DNA of 64,000 nt from an uncultured Bacteroidia bacterium (GCA_902778855.1 CACYZM010000006.1:1-64000); one strand, 5' to 3'. Shown: positions 28,788 to 39,738, counted from the stretch's first letter. Made by a program: numbers and translations. Notes: generated by a model from the sequence alone, not told the origin.

Positions 28788-28862
28788 TCGAGAAAGCAGG
28801 GTTTATCTCTGCGAATTTACGAAATTGCACGGGAAAGCACAAGAATCAGGGTGAATTATTTG

Positions 28863-28870
28863 TATTTTTG
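28863..28870 (+). promoter_or_regulatory. -7 promoter box directly before the SprT-like gene
   Basis: TATTTTTG ends 5 bases before the ATG at 28876. Transcription would start at or next to the start codon, so the mRNA may lack a leader. Confidence 0.6.
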
Positions 28871-28875
28871 ACGCG

Positions 28876-29559
28876 ATGATTGCGACGCTCACCTTTCTGC
28901 AGAAACGTTTCGAAACGTTTAACGACGCTTATTTCGGCGGCGCCCTGCCGGCCGTCCCGCTCAAGCTGAGCCGCGCCGTCCGCAGTCTCGGCGCCTGCAC
29001 CTACAAGAAGCGACGGAAGCTCTTCGGCGGGCTCGAATACTACGATTTCTGCATCCGCATCAGCACGAAGTACGATCTCCCCGAAAACGAACTCGAGGAC
29101 ATTCTCCTGCACGAGATGATCCACTACGAGATTCTGGTCAACCAACGGCGCGACACTTCCGCCCACGGCCAGCTCTTCCGGGCCCGAATGAAGGAATTCA
29201 ACGACAAATATGGCCGGCACATCACCGTCTCCCACCGGTTCACTCCCCAGGAGCAGGCGCAGCTGGAGGCCCAGGCCATCGCGAAAGGCAAGAAACCCGT
29301 CGAGCGCGTGGTGGCCCGCGTCACGCTGAAAGACGGCCGCGTCGGCGTCAAAGTCCTCCCCGACATCCCCCGGCGCATCAACGCCTACCGGCGCGGCCTC
29401 CTCCTCAGCGGCCAGGTCGCCACCATCGAAATCTTCCGCACCGCCGACCCCTACTTCGCCCGCTTCCCCAAATCCTCCGCCCTCAACCTCTTCTTCCCCC
29501 AAGACCCCGACTTCAATAGTCACTTTCCACCGTCTTTGTCCAAGGGGTCTTTGGCGTAA
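28876..29559 (+). CDS. SprT-like zinc metalloprotease-domain protein
   Basis: 227 residues with the SprT-family zinc motif HEMIH (His79, Glu80, His83) and an upstream FNDAYFGGALP segment characteristic of this group. Relatives (SprT, Spartan) cleave DNA-crosslinked proteins, but the bacterial role is uncertain. The C-terminal third (about 150-227) is basic, then Pro/Phe/Ser-rich with no recognised zinc ribbon. The -7 promoter box sits 5 bases before the ATG, which supports this start. Confidence 0.83.
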   Translation: MIATLTFLQKRFETFNDAYFGGALPAVPLKLSRAVRSLGACTYKKRRKLFGGLEYYDFCIRISTKYDLPENELEDILLHEMIHYEILVNQRRDTSAHGQLFRARMKEFNDKYGRHITVSHRFTPQEQAQLEAQAIAKGKKPVERVVARVTLKDGRVGVKVLPDIPRRINAYRRGLLLSGQVATIEIFRTADPYFARFPKSSALNLFFPQDPDFNSHFPPSLSKGSLA

Positions 29560-29568
29560 AGGGCTGGA

Positions 29569-29649
29569 TTGTCCACATATTTGTCCATATCGTTTTTTAT
29601 TTCGGAACGCCAGATGTACTAACTTTGTAGCTTATAAAAATGTGGACAA
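29569..29649 (+). promoter_or_regulatory. Inverted-repeat operator candidate around the zinc-ribbon flavoprotein promoter
   Basis: TTGTCCACAT at 29569-29578 and its exact reverse complement ATGTGGACAA at 29640-29649 flank the promoter. A further TTTGTCCA copy lies just after the first arm and another near 29534. The right arm ends at the start codon. Confidence 0.5.
29620..29627 (+). promoter_or_regulatory. -7 promoter box for the zinc-ribbon flavoprotein gene
   Basis: TAACTTTG, 22 bases before the ATG at 29650, lying between the two arms of the inverted repeat. Confidence 0.7.
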
Positions 29650-30387
29650 ATGATGAAACACTTGCGTTTTTGCCAGAGTTGCGGAATGCCGCTTACAGAA
29701 GATGTCCTCGGCACGAATGCCGACGGCAGTAAGAATGAAGATTACTGCATGTATTGCTATCGGGATGGCAAATTCTTGCAGGACTGCACGATGGAAGAGA
29801 TGATCGAACATTGTGCGCAGTTTGTCGGTGCCGTAAACGAGGGGTTGGAGAAACCCATCACCAAAGAGGAGTATATCGGTCAGATGAAAACCTATTTCCC
29901 TCAGCTGAAGCGTTGGCGCCAGACGTTGAATGTCAGTAACGATGAAGCCATGCATGTCAACCCCGCTTTGGCCGGCATTAAAGAACTCATTGCCCAGATG
30001 GCCGACAAACTGCCGATCGCTTACATCTCATCAGTCGACAAAGACGGTTTTCCCTGGACCAAGGCCATGTTGAAGCCACGTAAGCGTGAGGGCATCAAAA
30101 CCTTCTACTTTACGACCAACACCTTCTCTATCCGTGTGGCTCAATACAAGGCCAACCCCAAGGCTTGCCTCTATTTTTGCGATGTCAAAGGATTCAAGGG
30201 CATCATGCTCAGAGGCACGATGGAGGTGCTGACTGATGCAGCTTCGAAAGAAATGATTTGGCGCAAGGGCGACACACAATACTATCCCGCCGGTGTAACT
30301 GATCCGAACTACTGTGTGCTGAAGTTCACAGCGATCGATGGCCGCTTCTACAGCGATTTTTATCCCCGCAGTTTTTTGATTGACTAA
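29650..30387 (+). CDS. Zinc-ribbon plus pyridoxamine-phosphate-oxidase-like flavin-binding protein
   Basis: 245 residues. The N-terminus is a four-cysteine zinc ribbon (Cys8, Cys11, Cys33, Cys36; CQSCGMPL ... YCMYCY), and residues about 40-85 form a helical linker. The rest (about 100-245) is a split-barrel domain of the PNPOx/general-stress-protein type (AYISSVDKDGFPWTKAM ... ACLYFCDVKGFKGIML), likely binding FMN or another flavin. It is probably a stress-related flavin reductase. GC is about 47-50%, clearly below the neighbours, which suggests horizontal gain. The ATG three bases later (29653) is an equally possible start. The end overlaps the convergent cysteine-rich ORF by 62 bases. Confidence 0.82.
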   Translation: MMKHLRFCQSCGMPLTEDVLGTNADGSKNEDYCMYCYRDGKFLQDCTMEEMIEHCAQFVGAVNEGLEKPITKEEYIGQMKTYFPQLKRWRQTLNVSNDEAMHVNPALAGIKELIAQMADKLPIAYISSVDKDGFPWTKAMLKPRKREGIKTFYFTTNTFSIRVAQYKANPKACLYFCDVKGFKGIMLRGTMEVLTDAASKEMIWRKGDTQYYPAGVTDPNYCVLKFTAIDGRFYSDFYPRSFLID

Positions 30388-30754
30388 TGCCACCGGCATG
30401 TCTTGCTATCCTGAAAGTGCATTGTTCGCCTCCTCGGAGTATCGTATTCTCGATCCGGACATCGAACCGACTGTCAGGTTCAAGCTGCGAAAGAATAAAT
30501 AATATGCTTTGCCGGGAACACTCGCATTGTTCCAGATTGCTCCTGAACCCGCACTTTACCTTGGGGCAGGAACATTCCAGATAACTCAGTTCATAAACCT
30601 TCCCCGGCTCAATCACCCTACCCTGATACGACTTGCTATTGTATCCTTCCGCGTAAATCCTGTCGAAATCCCCATTATACTTGGCATATATTTGCTGATG
30701 GATCGGGAGGACACAATCTTTAACGCATTTTATGGCTTCTTCTCGGTAATCCAT
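30326..30754 (-). CDS. Cysteine-rich protein resembling the DUF6144 C-terminus, possibly truncated
   Basis: 142 residues from the ATG at 30754. The middle carries ECSCPKVKCG and QCECSRQS, followed by a strand-rich RFDVRIENTILRGGEQCTFRI; this spacing is like the end of DUF6144-type proteins. The family usually ends near FRI, but here about 26 unrelated residues (HAGGISQ ... GHRSL) run antisense through the end of the neighbouring flavoprotein gene, and the N-terminal half expected for the family is missing. It therefore looks like a remnant joined to foreign sequence. The open frame extends upstream to 30967, but that part reads as GC-rich non-coding DNA. Confidence 0.5.
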   Translation of the reverse strand: MDYREEAIKCVKDCVLPIHQQIYAKYNGDFDRIYAEGYNSKSYQGRVIEPGKVYELSYLECSCPKVKCGFRSNLEQCECSRQSILFILSQLEPDSRFDVRIENTILRGGEQCTFRIARHAGGISQSKNCGDKNRCRSGHRSL

Positions 30755-30867
30755 ATTATTTCTCGATTTATCATCACGAAGATACAAATTAGCCGCCGCT
30801 TCCGCAAGTTGGGCGTTCCTTCCGGTCCAGCCGTTGGACCGGAGGGAACACCTGCAGGATAATCTTG

Positions 30868-31133
30868 GAAGCCCTACGGAGGGAAGGAACAATTCCGGAG
30901 CGAATTGGCGAAAAAGGGACGTGCGAGGGCCTGCGCAGGGAGCGGTGGCCGTAAAAAAAAGGGCCACAGGAGAACCTGCGGCCCCTATTTAGGCCATGAC
31001 GGCGTTTTGTCCGACGAACGTTCCGGGTCCTTGCGGCCCGGATAAGGAGGAGTTCGCCGTCAAGCGACCGATGCCGCTCCCTTTTTCGCCAGCCTGAGCG
31101 GAGGAATTGTCCCTTCCCGACAGGGCTTTCTCC
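30868..31133. repeat. Long imperfect inverted repeat (two arms of about 58 bases)
   Basis: The arm near 30868-30925 (containing GGGAAGGAACAATTCC and TTGGCGAAAAAGGGA) matches the reverse complement of 31073-31133 at roughly four of five positions with small gaps. Between them lie a terminator-like hairpin (30952-30984) and nested stems GACGGCG/CGCCGTC and CCGGG/CCCGG (about 30998-31061). There is no credible ORF, so the whole 30755-31269 gap is non-coding. It resembles a miniature inverted-repeat element or structured RNA. No known RNA family is recognised. Confidence 0.65.
30952..30984 (-). terminator. Rho-independent terminator inside the inverted repeat
   Basis: The minus strand reads GGGCCGCAGG, a TTCT loop, CCTGTGGCCC, then eight T residues. 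The stem has one mismatch. No gene ends directly before it on this strand, so it may end an unannotated RNA made from within the repeat. Confidence 0.7.
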
Positions 31134-31184
31134 GTTTTAACGAATCTCATCCTCATGGGAGAACTCTATTGAGGATGGCGGGCG

Positions 31185-31235
31185 AAAAAAACGGCTTCCA
31201 TCCTCACTGACGGGTCAATTTGAGGATGGAAGCCG
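31185..31235 (-). terminator. Rho-independent terminator of the GH2 gene
   Basis: A perfect 15-base-pair stem (31192-31206 with 31221-31235) around a 14-base loop, followed on the minus strand by seven T residues. It lies 35 bases after the GH2 stop codon. A second hairpin made from the same core (CATCCTCA/TGAGGATG) lies just beyond, at 31148-31177. Confidence 0.88.
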
Positions 31236-31269
31236 AAATAGATGTCAGACAGACGATCGCCGCCGGGAA

Positions 31270-34329
<3,060 letters not shown>

Positions 34330-34371
34330 ATATAATTTGGTTAACTTTACCAGTCTTTGTACACAAAAAGC

Positions 34372-36648
34372 ATGTCAGAAGAACTCAATCTGGTCAAGGA
34401 CCTGGCCGTCATCCTCATCGCCGCCGGAGTCTTCACCATCATATCCAAGGCACTCAAACAACCGCTCATTCTGGGCTATATCGTCGCAGGTTTCATCGTG
34501 GGCCCGCATCTGGGCCTGTTCGGCATCTCTTCCGCGGAGTCCGTGGAGCAATGGTCCGAAATCGGCATCATCTTCCTGCTGTTCGCCCTGGGTCTCGAAT
34601 TCAGTTTCAAGAAGCTGCTGAAAGTGGGCAGCGCCGCCCTCATCACGGCGGGCTGCGTCTGCGTGGGGATGTTCGTGATGGGCAACATCGTGGGCCACGC
34701 CCTGGGCTGGAGTTCGATGGAGGCCATCTTCCTGGGCGGCCTGATGTCGATGTCCTCGACCACCATCATCATCAAGGCCTATAACGACCTGGGCCTGAAG
34801 AACAAGGCCTACTCCACGCTGGTCTTCGGCACCCTCGTCGTGGAAGACCTGATCGCCGTCGTCCTGATGGTTTTGCTCACCACCATCGCCACCGCCAACC
34901 AGTTCGCCGGAGGCGAAATGCTGATGGGCCTGGCCAAGCTCCTGTTCTTCCTGATCCTGTGGTTCCTGGTGGGTATCTATGTCATCCCGACCTTCCTGAA
35001 ATGGGTCCGCAAATACCTGAACGACGAAATCCTGCTGCTCGTGGCCATCGGCCTGTGCTTCGGTATGGTGACGCTCGCCAGCTTCGCCGGCTTCTCGTCC
35101 GCCCTCGGCGCCTTCGTGATGGGTTCCATCCTCTCGGAGACCATCGAGGGAGAGCATATCGGCAAACTGGTGGTCAATATCAAGGATTTGTTCGGCGCCA
35201 TCTTCTTCGTCTCCGTCGGTATGATGGTCGATCCGAAAGTCATCGCCGAGCACTGGCTCCCGATCCTCGTGCTGACGCTCGTCACGGTCTTCGGCATGAC
35301 GGTCTTCGGGTCGCTGGGCGCCCTGGTATCCGGCCGCGGTCTGAACACCGCGGTCCACACGGGCTTCAGCCTGGCGCAACTCGGTGAGTTCTCCTTCATC
35401 ATCGCGGGCCTGGGCGTCAGCCTGGGCGTGATGCGGGGTTTCATCTATCCGGTCGTCATCGCGGTTTCGGTCATCACGACCTTCACCACGCCTTATATGA
35501 TCAAGGCCGCCACGCCGGTCTGCAATTTCCTTTATAAAAAACTACCGGTCCGGATCCTGGCGAAGCTCGACCCTTCGCCCGACACTTCCGTCAAGGCGAG
35601 CGCCGAAGAGCAGAGCGAATGGAAGGCGCTGCTCAAGAACTACGGGCTGCGCGTCGTGCTCTACGGCGTGATCCTGATCGCCGTTTTCCTCGGGTCCAAG
35701 CTCTATCTCGACAAACTGCTCGTGCGGCTCCTCCCCGACGCGGGCAAAGGGCTGCTGAGCGCGCTCGGGCTGGCCATTACGCTGGTGGTGATGGCCCCGT
35801 TCCTCTACGGCCTGGCCGTCAACGGCAGCGACATCAAGAAATCGGCCGTCCGGCTGATGAAGGAAAAGGACGCCAACAAATGGCCGATCCTGGCGCTGGT
35901 GTTCCTGCGCATTTTCATCGCCATCGCCTTCGTCATCGCCGCCGTGCTGATGCACTATTCCATCTCCTACTGGAGCATCCTGCTCATCATCCTGGCGGGC
36001 ATCGCCTTCTTCATCCTGGCCCGGCGCTCCGTGCACCAGTTCACCGGCCTGGAAGAGCGCTTCATCACCAATCTCAACCAGAAGGAAGAGTACGAGCGCA
36101 AGCGTAGCCCCTTCGCCACCGGCGTGCGCTCCAAGATGAAAGGGCACGACGTAGCCGCCGAGACGGTTACCATCTCGCCCAACTCCGAGTATGCCGGCAA
36201 GCAGCTCCGCGACATTCCGTTCCGGCAGAAGTACGGCATCAACATCGCCAAGGTCGTGCGCGGCAGCCGGCGCATCCTCGTGCCGTCGCCCGATGAGTAC
36301 ATCTATCCGTATGACGAAGTGCTGGCCATCGGCACGCGCGATGAAGTCAAACATTTCGTGGAAGACATGAACGCCGAGATCGACGCCGTGTCCTACTCCT
36401 ACGAGACCGACGACTTCGTGCTCGACAATTTCGAGCTCCAGAAAGGCTGCTACCTCGACGGGAAGGTGCTCCGCGACACGAACATGCGCCAGAAGGGCTG
36501 CATGGTCGTGGGCGTCGAGCGCGACGGCCTCTCGCTGATGAGCCCCAAGCCTGATTTCCAGTTCCAGGCGGGCGATTTCGTATGGCTGGCCGGCGAGCGG
36601 GTGGAATGCGAGAAAATGGTGCTGACCAATGGAAATCAGGAAGCTTAA
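34372..36648 (+). CDS. CPA2-family cation:proton antiporter (KefB-like) with two RCK_C domains
   Basis: 758 residues from the ATG at 34372; an in-frame TTG at 34357 is less likely. The first 390 or so residues form the CPA2 membrane core of about 12 helices (ALGLEFSFKKLLK near 80, SMSSTTIII near 130). Four more helices lie at about 420-570, then two TrkA_C/RCK_C regulatory domains (about 590-670 and 680-755). The NAD-binding RCK_N domain common in Kef proteins is absent. It exchanges K+ or Na+ for H+ across the inner membrane. The end overlaps the next gene by 20 bases. Confidence 0.9.
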   Translation: MSEELNLVKDLAVILIAAGVFTIISKALKQPLILGYIVAGFIVGPHLGLFGISSAESVEQWSEIGIIFLLFALGLEFSFKKLLKVGSAALITAGCVCVGMFVMGNIVGHALGWSSMEAIFLGGLMSMSSTTIIIKAYNDLGLKNKAYSTLVFGTLVVEDLIAVVLMVLLTTIATANQFAGGEMLMGLAKLLFFLILWFLVGIYVIPTFLKWVRKYLNDEILLLVAIGLCFGMVTLASFAGFSSALGAFVMGSILSETIEGEHIGKLVVNIKDLFGAIFFVSVGMMVDPKVIAEHWLPILVLTLVTVFGMTVFGSLGALVSGRGLNTAVHTGFSLAQLGEFSFIIAGLGVSLGVMRGFIYPVVIAVSVITTFTTPYMIKAATPVCNFLYKKLPVRILAKLDPSPDTSVKASAEEQSEWKALLKNYGLRVVLYGVILIAVFLGSKLYLDKLLVRLLPDAGKGLLSALGLAITLVVMAPFLYGLAVNGSDIKKSAVRLMKEKDANKWPILALVFLRIFIAIAFVIAAVLMHYSISYWSILLIILAGIAFFILARRSVHQFTGLEERFITNLNQKEEYERKRSPFATGVRSKMKGHDVAAETVTISPNSEYAGKQLRDIPFRQKYGINIAKVVRGSRRILVPSPDEYIYPYDEVLAIGTRDEVKHFVEDMNAEIDAVSYSYETDDFVLDNFELQKGCYLDGKVLRDTNMRQKGCMVVGVERDGLSLMSPKPDFQFQAGDFVWLAGERVECEKMVLTNGNQEA

Positions 36649-37534
36649 TTACCGGGCCGGCTGGCTCATCGCGGACTATCTGAACGAAACACCCCGGGCC
36701 ATCACGCCGGAACTGCTCCGCAGCGTACTGCCCGACGGCGCCGATCCGGCCACGGAAGAATATGTCTATGCCGCCCTGCTCGCCGGATTCCTCGGGCTGG
36801 ACGCCGAGACTTCGGAAGAAGACCGCTTCATCGAGGCGAACTACCTGCGGCCGGGCCTGCAACGGCTCGACACGGCCCTTTACAAGGACGATCCCTATTA
36901 CCGCAACATCCGGATCCCGGCCCTCGACCGGGACGGCTGGTCGCTGGCCTGGCAGGACTATCAGCCGTATGAACTTTTCCTGCGCGACGATCTCATCCTG
37001 ACCGACGACCTGCGGCAGATTCCCGCCATCGGGTACTTCCCGGAGCCGTTCTCCTACCCTTCCGTCCTCCAGGACGGCCGGGAGTGGATGAGCATCAAGC
37101 CCAGCGAGATCGAGAGTTCCCGGCCGGCCGTCGAAGCAGCCCGCGGGCGCGTCGTGACCTTCGGCCTGGGCCTCGGCTATTTCGCCTATATAGCCGCGCG
37201 CAAGCCCGACGTCACCTCCGTCACCGTCGTGGAGCGCGACCCGGCCGTCCTGGCGCTTTTCCGCGACCACATCCTGCCCCAGATTCCCGAACGGGAAAAG
37301 ATCGTGCTCGTACAAGACGACGCCTTTGACTTCCTTGAGCGCCGGATGCCCGCCGCGGCGCCCGATTTCGTCTTTATGGACATCTGGCACGACATCGCCG
37401 ACGGCACGCCGCTCTACGTCCGTGCCAAGCAATTCGAAGCCCGCTTCCCGCACACCCGTTTCTGCTACTGGATCGAGCGGTCGCTCCGCTGCGCGTTAGT
37501 GGACGAATTGGCGCATCGCGCCGACCGGCGTTGA
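36629..37534 (+). CDS. SAM-dependent methyltransferase-like protein (spermidine-synthase fold)
   Basis: 301 residues. An N-terminal helical region (1-120) leads into a Rossmann fold with motif I VVTFGLGLGYFAY (about 175-187), the acidic strand end VTVVERDP (about 200) and DFVFMDIWHD (about 250), which resembles the aspartate-rich end of strand 4 in spermidine-synthase-like enzymes. The substrate is unknown. The start lies inside the antiporter gene (20-base overlap). No ribosome-binding or promoter signal is visible, so it is translated from the antiporter mRNA. Confidence 0.72.
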   Translation: MEIRKLNYRAGWLIADYLNETPRAITPELLRSVLPDGADPATEEYVYAALLAGFLGLDAETSEEDRFIEANYLRPGLQRLDTALYKDDPYYRNIRIPALDRDGWSLAWQDYQPYELFLRDDLILTDDLRQIPAIGYFPEPFSYPSVLQDGREWMSIKPSEIESSRPAVEAARGRVVTFGLGLGYFAYIAARKPDVTSVTVVERDPAVLALFRDHILPQIPEREKIVLVQDDAFDFLERRMPAAAPDFVFMDIWHDIADGTPLYVRAKQFEARFPHTRFCYWIERSLRCALVDELAHRADRR

Positions 37535-37539
37535 CATTT

Positions 37540-37557
37540 TGGCACCGAAACGTGCCA
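37540..37557. promoter_or_regulatory. Palindromic operator candidate upstream of hsp20
   Basis: TGGCAC and GTGCCA separated by six bases, about 120 bases before the hsp20 start. It is not a CIRCE element. It is also not a proper sigma-54 site, because GG and GC are one base too far apart. Confidence 0.4.
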
Positions 37558-37673
37558 TTTCGTCCACTTTTTCGCCCTGGTCCATCCTTTGCCATACCCT
37601 ATAGCGTCCCGCGAAAGGGATCCGGGAAGAAGGCCGGAAGGCCGGACGCCGGAACAGTTAAAGTTTTTGAATT

Positions 37674-38105
37674 ATGTTACCTGTGAGAAGAACTTCTAAT
37701 GGCTGGCTTCCAGAAATTTTCAATGATTTCTTCGACACCGGCTGGATGGAGCGGGCCAACTATACGGCACCGGCCATCAATGTAATCGAGAACGAGAAAG
37801 CGTATGAGGTGGAAATCGCGGCACCTGGACTGACCAAGGGAGACTTCAAGATCCAACTGGACGGCGAAGGCAACCTTTGCATCGATATGGAGAAGAAGGC
37901 CGAGAACAAGGAGGAGAAGAAGCACGGACGCTTCCTGCGCCGCGAATTCTCCTACGAGAAGTTCCAGCAGTCGCTGATGTTGCCCGATGACGTGGATGTC
38001 GAAAAGATCGACGCCAAGATGGAAAACGGCGTCCTTAACATCCGTCTGCCGAAGCTCGAGATCGTCGAGAAGCCGGCGGTCCAACGTCAGATCGAAATTC
38101 AGTAA
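37674..38105 (+). CDS. Small heat-shock protein, Hsp20/alpha-crystallin family
   Basis: 143 residues. The alpha-crystallin domain runs from about residue 35 to 130 (YEVEIAAPGLTKGDFKIQLDG ... ENGVLNIRLPK), with the Gly-Val-Leu-Asn-Ile signature near 121. The N-terminus has the typical NDFFDTGW segment, and the C-terminus ends in RQIEIQ with an IxI-like tail. It is an ATP-independent holdase that binds unfolding proteins. It is monocistronic: a 140-base upstream region with a palindrome and a strong terminator just after the stop. Confidence 0.95.
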   Translation: MLPVRRTSNGWLPEIFNDFFDTGWMERANYTAPAINVIENEKAYEVEIAAPGLTKGDFKIQLDGEGNLCIDMEKKAENKEEKKHGRFLRREFSYEKFQQSLMLPDDVDVEKIDAKMENGVLNIRLPKLEIVEKPAVQRQIEIQ

Positions 38106-38121
38106 CGCTTTCCTGACTCAT

Positions 38122-38154
38122 AAAAAAGCCCGACAGTTTTGCCGGGCTTTTTTA
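38122..38154. terminator. Bidirectional terminator between hsp20 and mntP
   Basis: A run of six A, the stem GCCCG-ACA / TG-CCGGGC, then seven T. It can end both the hsp20 transcript (plus) and the mntP transcript (minus). Confidence 0.85.
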
Positions 38155-38158
38155 TTTT

Positions 38159-38716
38159 TCAGAGAAACAGATGCTCGATGAGGATTTTGATGCCGATGGC
38201 GATCAGGATCACGCCGCCGAGGATCTGGGCGCCGCGATGGAAGCGGTCTCCCACTTTCTTTCCGATCAGCAGGCCCACCGCCGAAAAGACCGCCGTCGTC
38301 ACGCCGATCAGGGCGATCGACGACCAGAGCGGCGCCTGCAGGAAAGCGAAAGAAACGCCCAACGCCAATGCGTCGATGCTCGTAGCGATGGCCAGCAGCA
38401 GCATCGTCTTGAAGGCGAAAGAGCTGTCGACGGACTCGCCTTCTCCTTTCAGCGCTTCGCGGATCATATTGCCGCCGATCAGTATCAGCAGGCCGAAGGC
38501 GATCCAATGGTCGACCTTCGCGACGAGGTCGGCGAAACTCACGCCCAGATAATAGCCGATGACAGGCATCAGCGCTTGAAAACCGCCGAACCACAGCGCG
38601 ACGCTCAGGACTTCCCGCCACGACACTTTCTTGGCCGTCAGCCCTTTGCCGATCGACACGGCGAAAGCGTCCATCGAGACGCCGACCGCCAGCAGAAATA
38701 CTTCCCAGAAAGACAT
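38159..38716 (-). CDS. mntP: Manganese efflux pump MntP
   Basis: 185 residues, six predicted membrane helices, with the MntP/DUF204 repeats: SMDAFAVSIGKG (about 14-25) and SIDALALGVSFAF (about 112-124), whose acidic residues bind Mn2+. It protects against manganese excess. It lies 7 bases downstream of a Ca2+/Na+ antiporter gene, so the two form a small metal-ion transport operon. No manganese riboswitch is visible. Confidence 0.94.
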   Translation of the reverse strand: MSFWEVFLLAVGVSMDAFAVSIGKGLTAKKVSWREVLSVALWFGGFQALMPVIGYYLGVSFADLVAKVDHWIAFGLLILIGGNMIREALKGEGESVDSSFAFKTMLLLAIATSIDALALGVSFAFLQAPLWSSIALIGVTTAVFSAVGLLIGKKVGDRFHRGAQILGGVILIAIGIKILIEHLFL

Positions 38717-38723
38717 GCGGATT

Positions 38724-39710
38724 CTACTTCGTCATGAACAGCAGGGCAAAATAGCAGATCTGGATAAGCACCAGAATGACGCCCTCGAAGTGGTCGAGCC
38801 GGTTTTTCTTTCCCGTGAAGGCGAAAACGACGAGGCTCAGCGCGCACACGAAGACCGCCGTGTAATCATACCGGCCGATGTGGCCCATCTGCAGCGGATT
38901 GATCAGGGCGGAACCGCCCAGGATCAGCAGGATGTTCGAGGTATTCGAGCCCAGGATGTTGCCGAGGGCCAGCTGGCCGCGGCCCTTGGCGGCCGCCACG
39001 CAGCTGGTGGCCAGCTCCGGCAGCGAGGTGCCGAGGGCCAGGACGGTGATGGCGATGAACTTGTCGCTCAGGCCGGCCATGCGGGCCACGACCTGCGCGT
39101 GGTCGACGAACAGTCGTCCGCCGAAGACCAGCGCCGCCAGACCGACGATGACAAAGAGCAGGCAGCGGAACAGCGAAGCCTGCTTGGGCTTCGCGGCCGC
39201 TTCGTCAGCCGCCGCGGCCTCGGCTTCCGCCTGCAGATTGTCCCTGTCGTGCAGGAATGACGAGATCATATACCAGATGAACAGGCCCACGAAAATGCCG
39301 CCTTCCACGCGGCTGAGGCCGTCCTCGCCGAAGCCGAAAAGCGTATGCTTGAGGCCGCAGAGGATCAGCAGCGCCGTGATGGCGATATTGACCGGAATGT
39401 CCCGCCGCAGGTTGCTCCGTGTGATCGCCACCGGCGCGATGATTGCCGAAAGGCCCAGAATGAGGGCGGTGTTGAACACGTTCGAGCCGATGATGTTGCC
39501 CACGGCCAGGTCGGAATTCTTCTCGATGGCCGATACGAAACTGACCACCATCTCCGGCGCCGAAGTTCCCAGCGCCACAATGGTCAGGCCGATCACGAAC
39601 TCACTCATACCCCACCGGCGTGCCAGCCCCGACGCCCCGTCGACCAGCGCCTCCGCACCGATCAGCACCAGCGCCAGGCCCGCCAACAGTAACAAGATCT
39701 CTATCGTCAT
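38724..39710 (-). CDS. Calcium/sodium antiporter, CaCA family (YrbG-like)
   Basis: 328 residues, about ten membrane helices in two inverted halves, each with its ion-binding signature: GTSAPEM (about 49-55) and GTSLPEL (about 228-234). A polar Ala/Glu-rich cytoplasmic loop joins the halves (about 157-180). It exchanges Ca2+ (or another cation) for Na+ or H+ across the inner membrane. It is first in the operon with mntP. Confidence 0.94.
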   Translation of the reverse strand: MTIEILLLLAGLALVLIGAEALVDGASGLARRWGMSEFVIGLTIVALGTSAPEMVVSFVSAIEKNSDLAVGNIIGSNVFNTALILGLSAIIAPVAITRSNLRRDIPVNIAITALLILCGLKHTLFGFGEDGLSRVEGGIFVGLFIWYMISSFLHDRDNLQAEAEAAAADEAAAKPKQASLFRCLLFVIVGLAALVFGGRLFVDHAQVVARMAGLSDKFIAITVLALGTSLPELATSCVAAAKGRGQLALGNILGSNTSNILLILGGSALINPLQMGHIGRYDYTAVFVCALSLVVFAFTGKKNRLDHFEGVILVLIQICYFALLFMTK

Positions 39711-39738
39711 AAAAAAGCGTGCTTTTCGTTTTGCGCCG

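Noticed and set aside
30755-30967. N-terminal extension of the cysteine-rich ORF
   Set aside because: Upstream codons run through the arm of the inverted repeat and have no protein character; the ATG at 30754 follows a possible weak promoter.
30868-31133. Riboswitch, tmRNA, SRP RNA, RNase P or 6S RNA
   Set aside because: None of the conserved cores of these RNAs could be found in either strand of the repeat, so it was listed only as a structured repeat.
37531-37557. Possible sigma-54 promoter before hsp20 (TTGGCAC ... TGCC)
   Set aside because: GG and GC are one base too far apart for the -24/-12 spacing, and the site is better explained as a symmetric palindrome.
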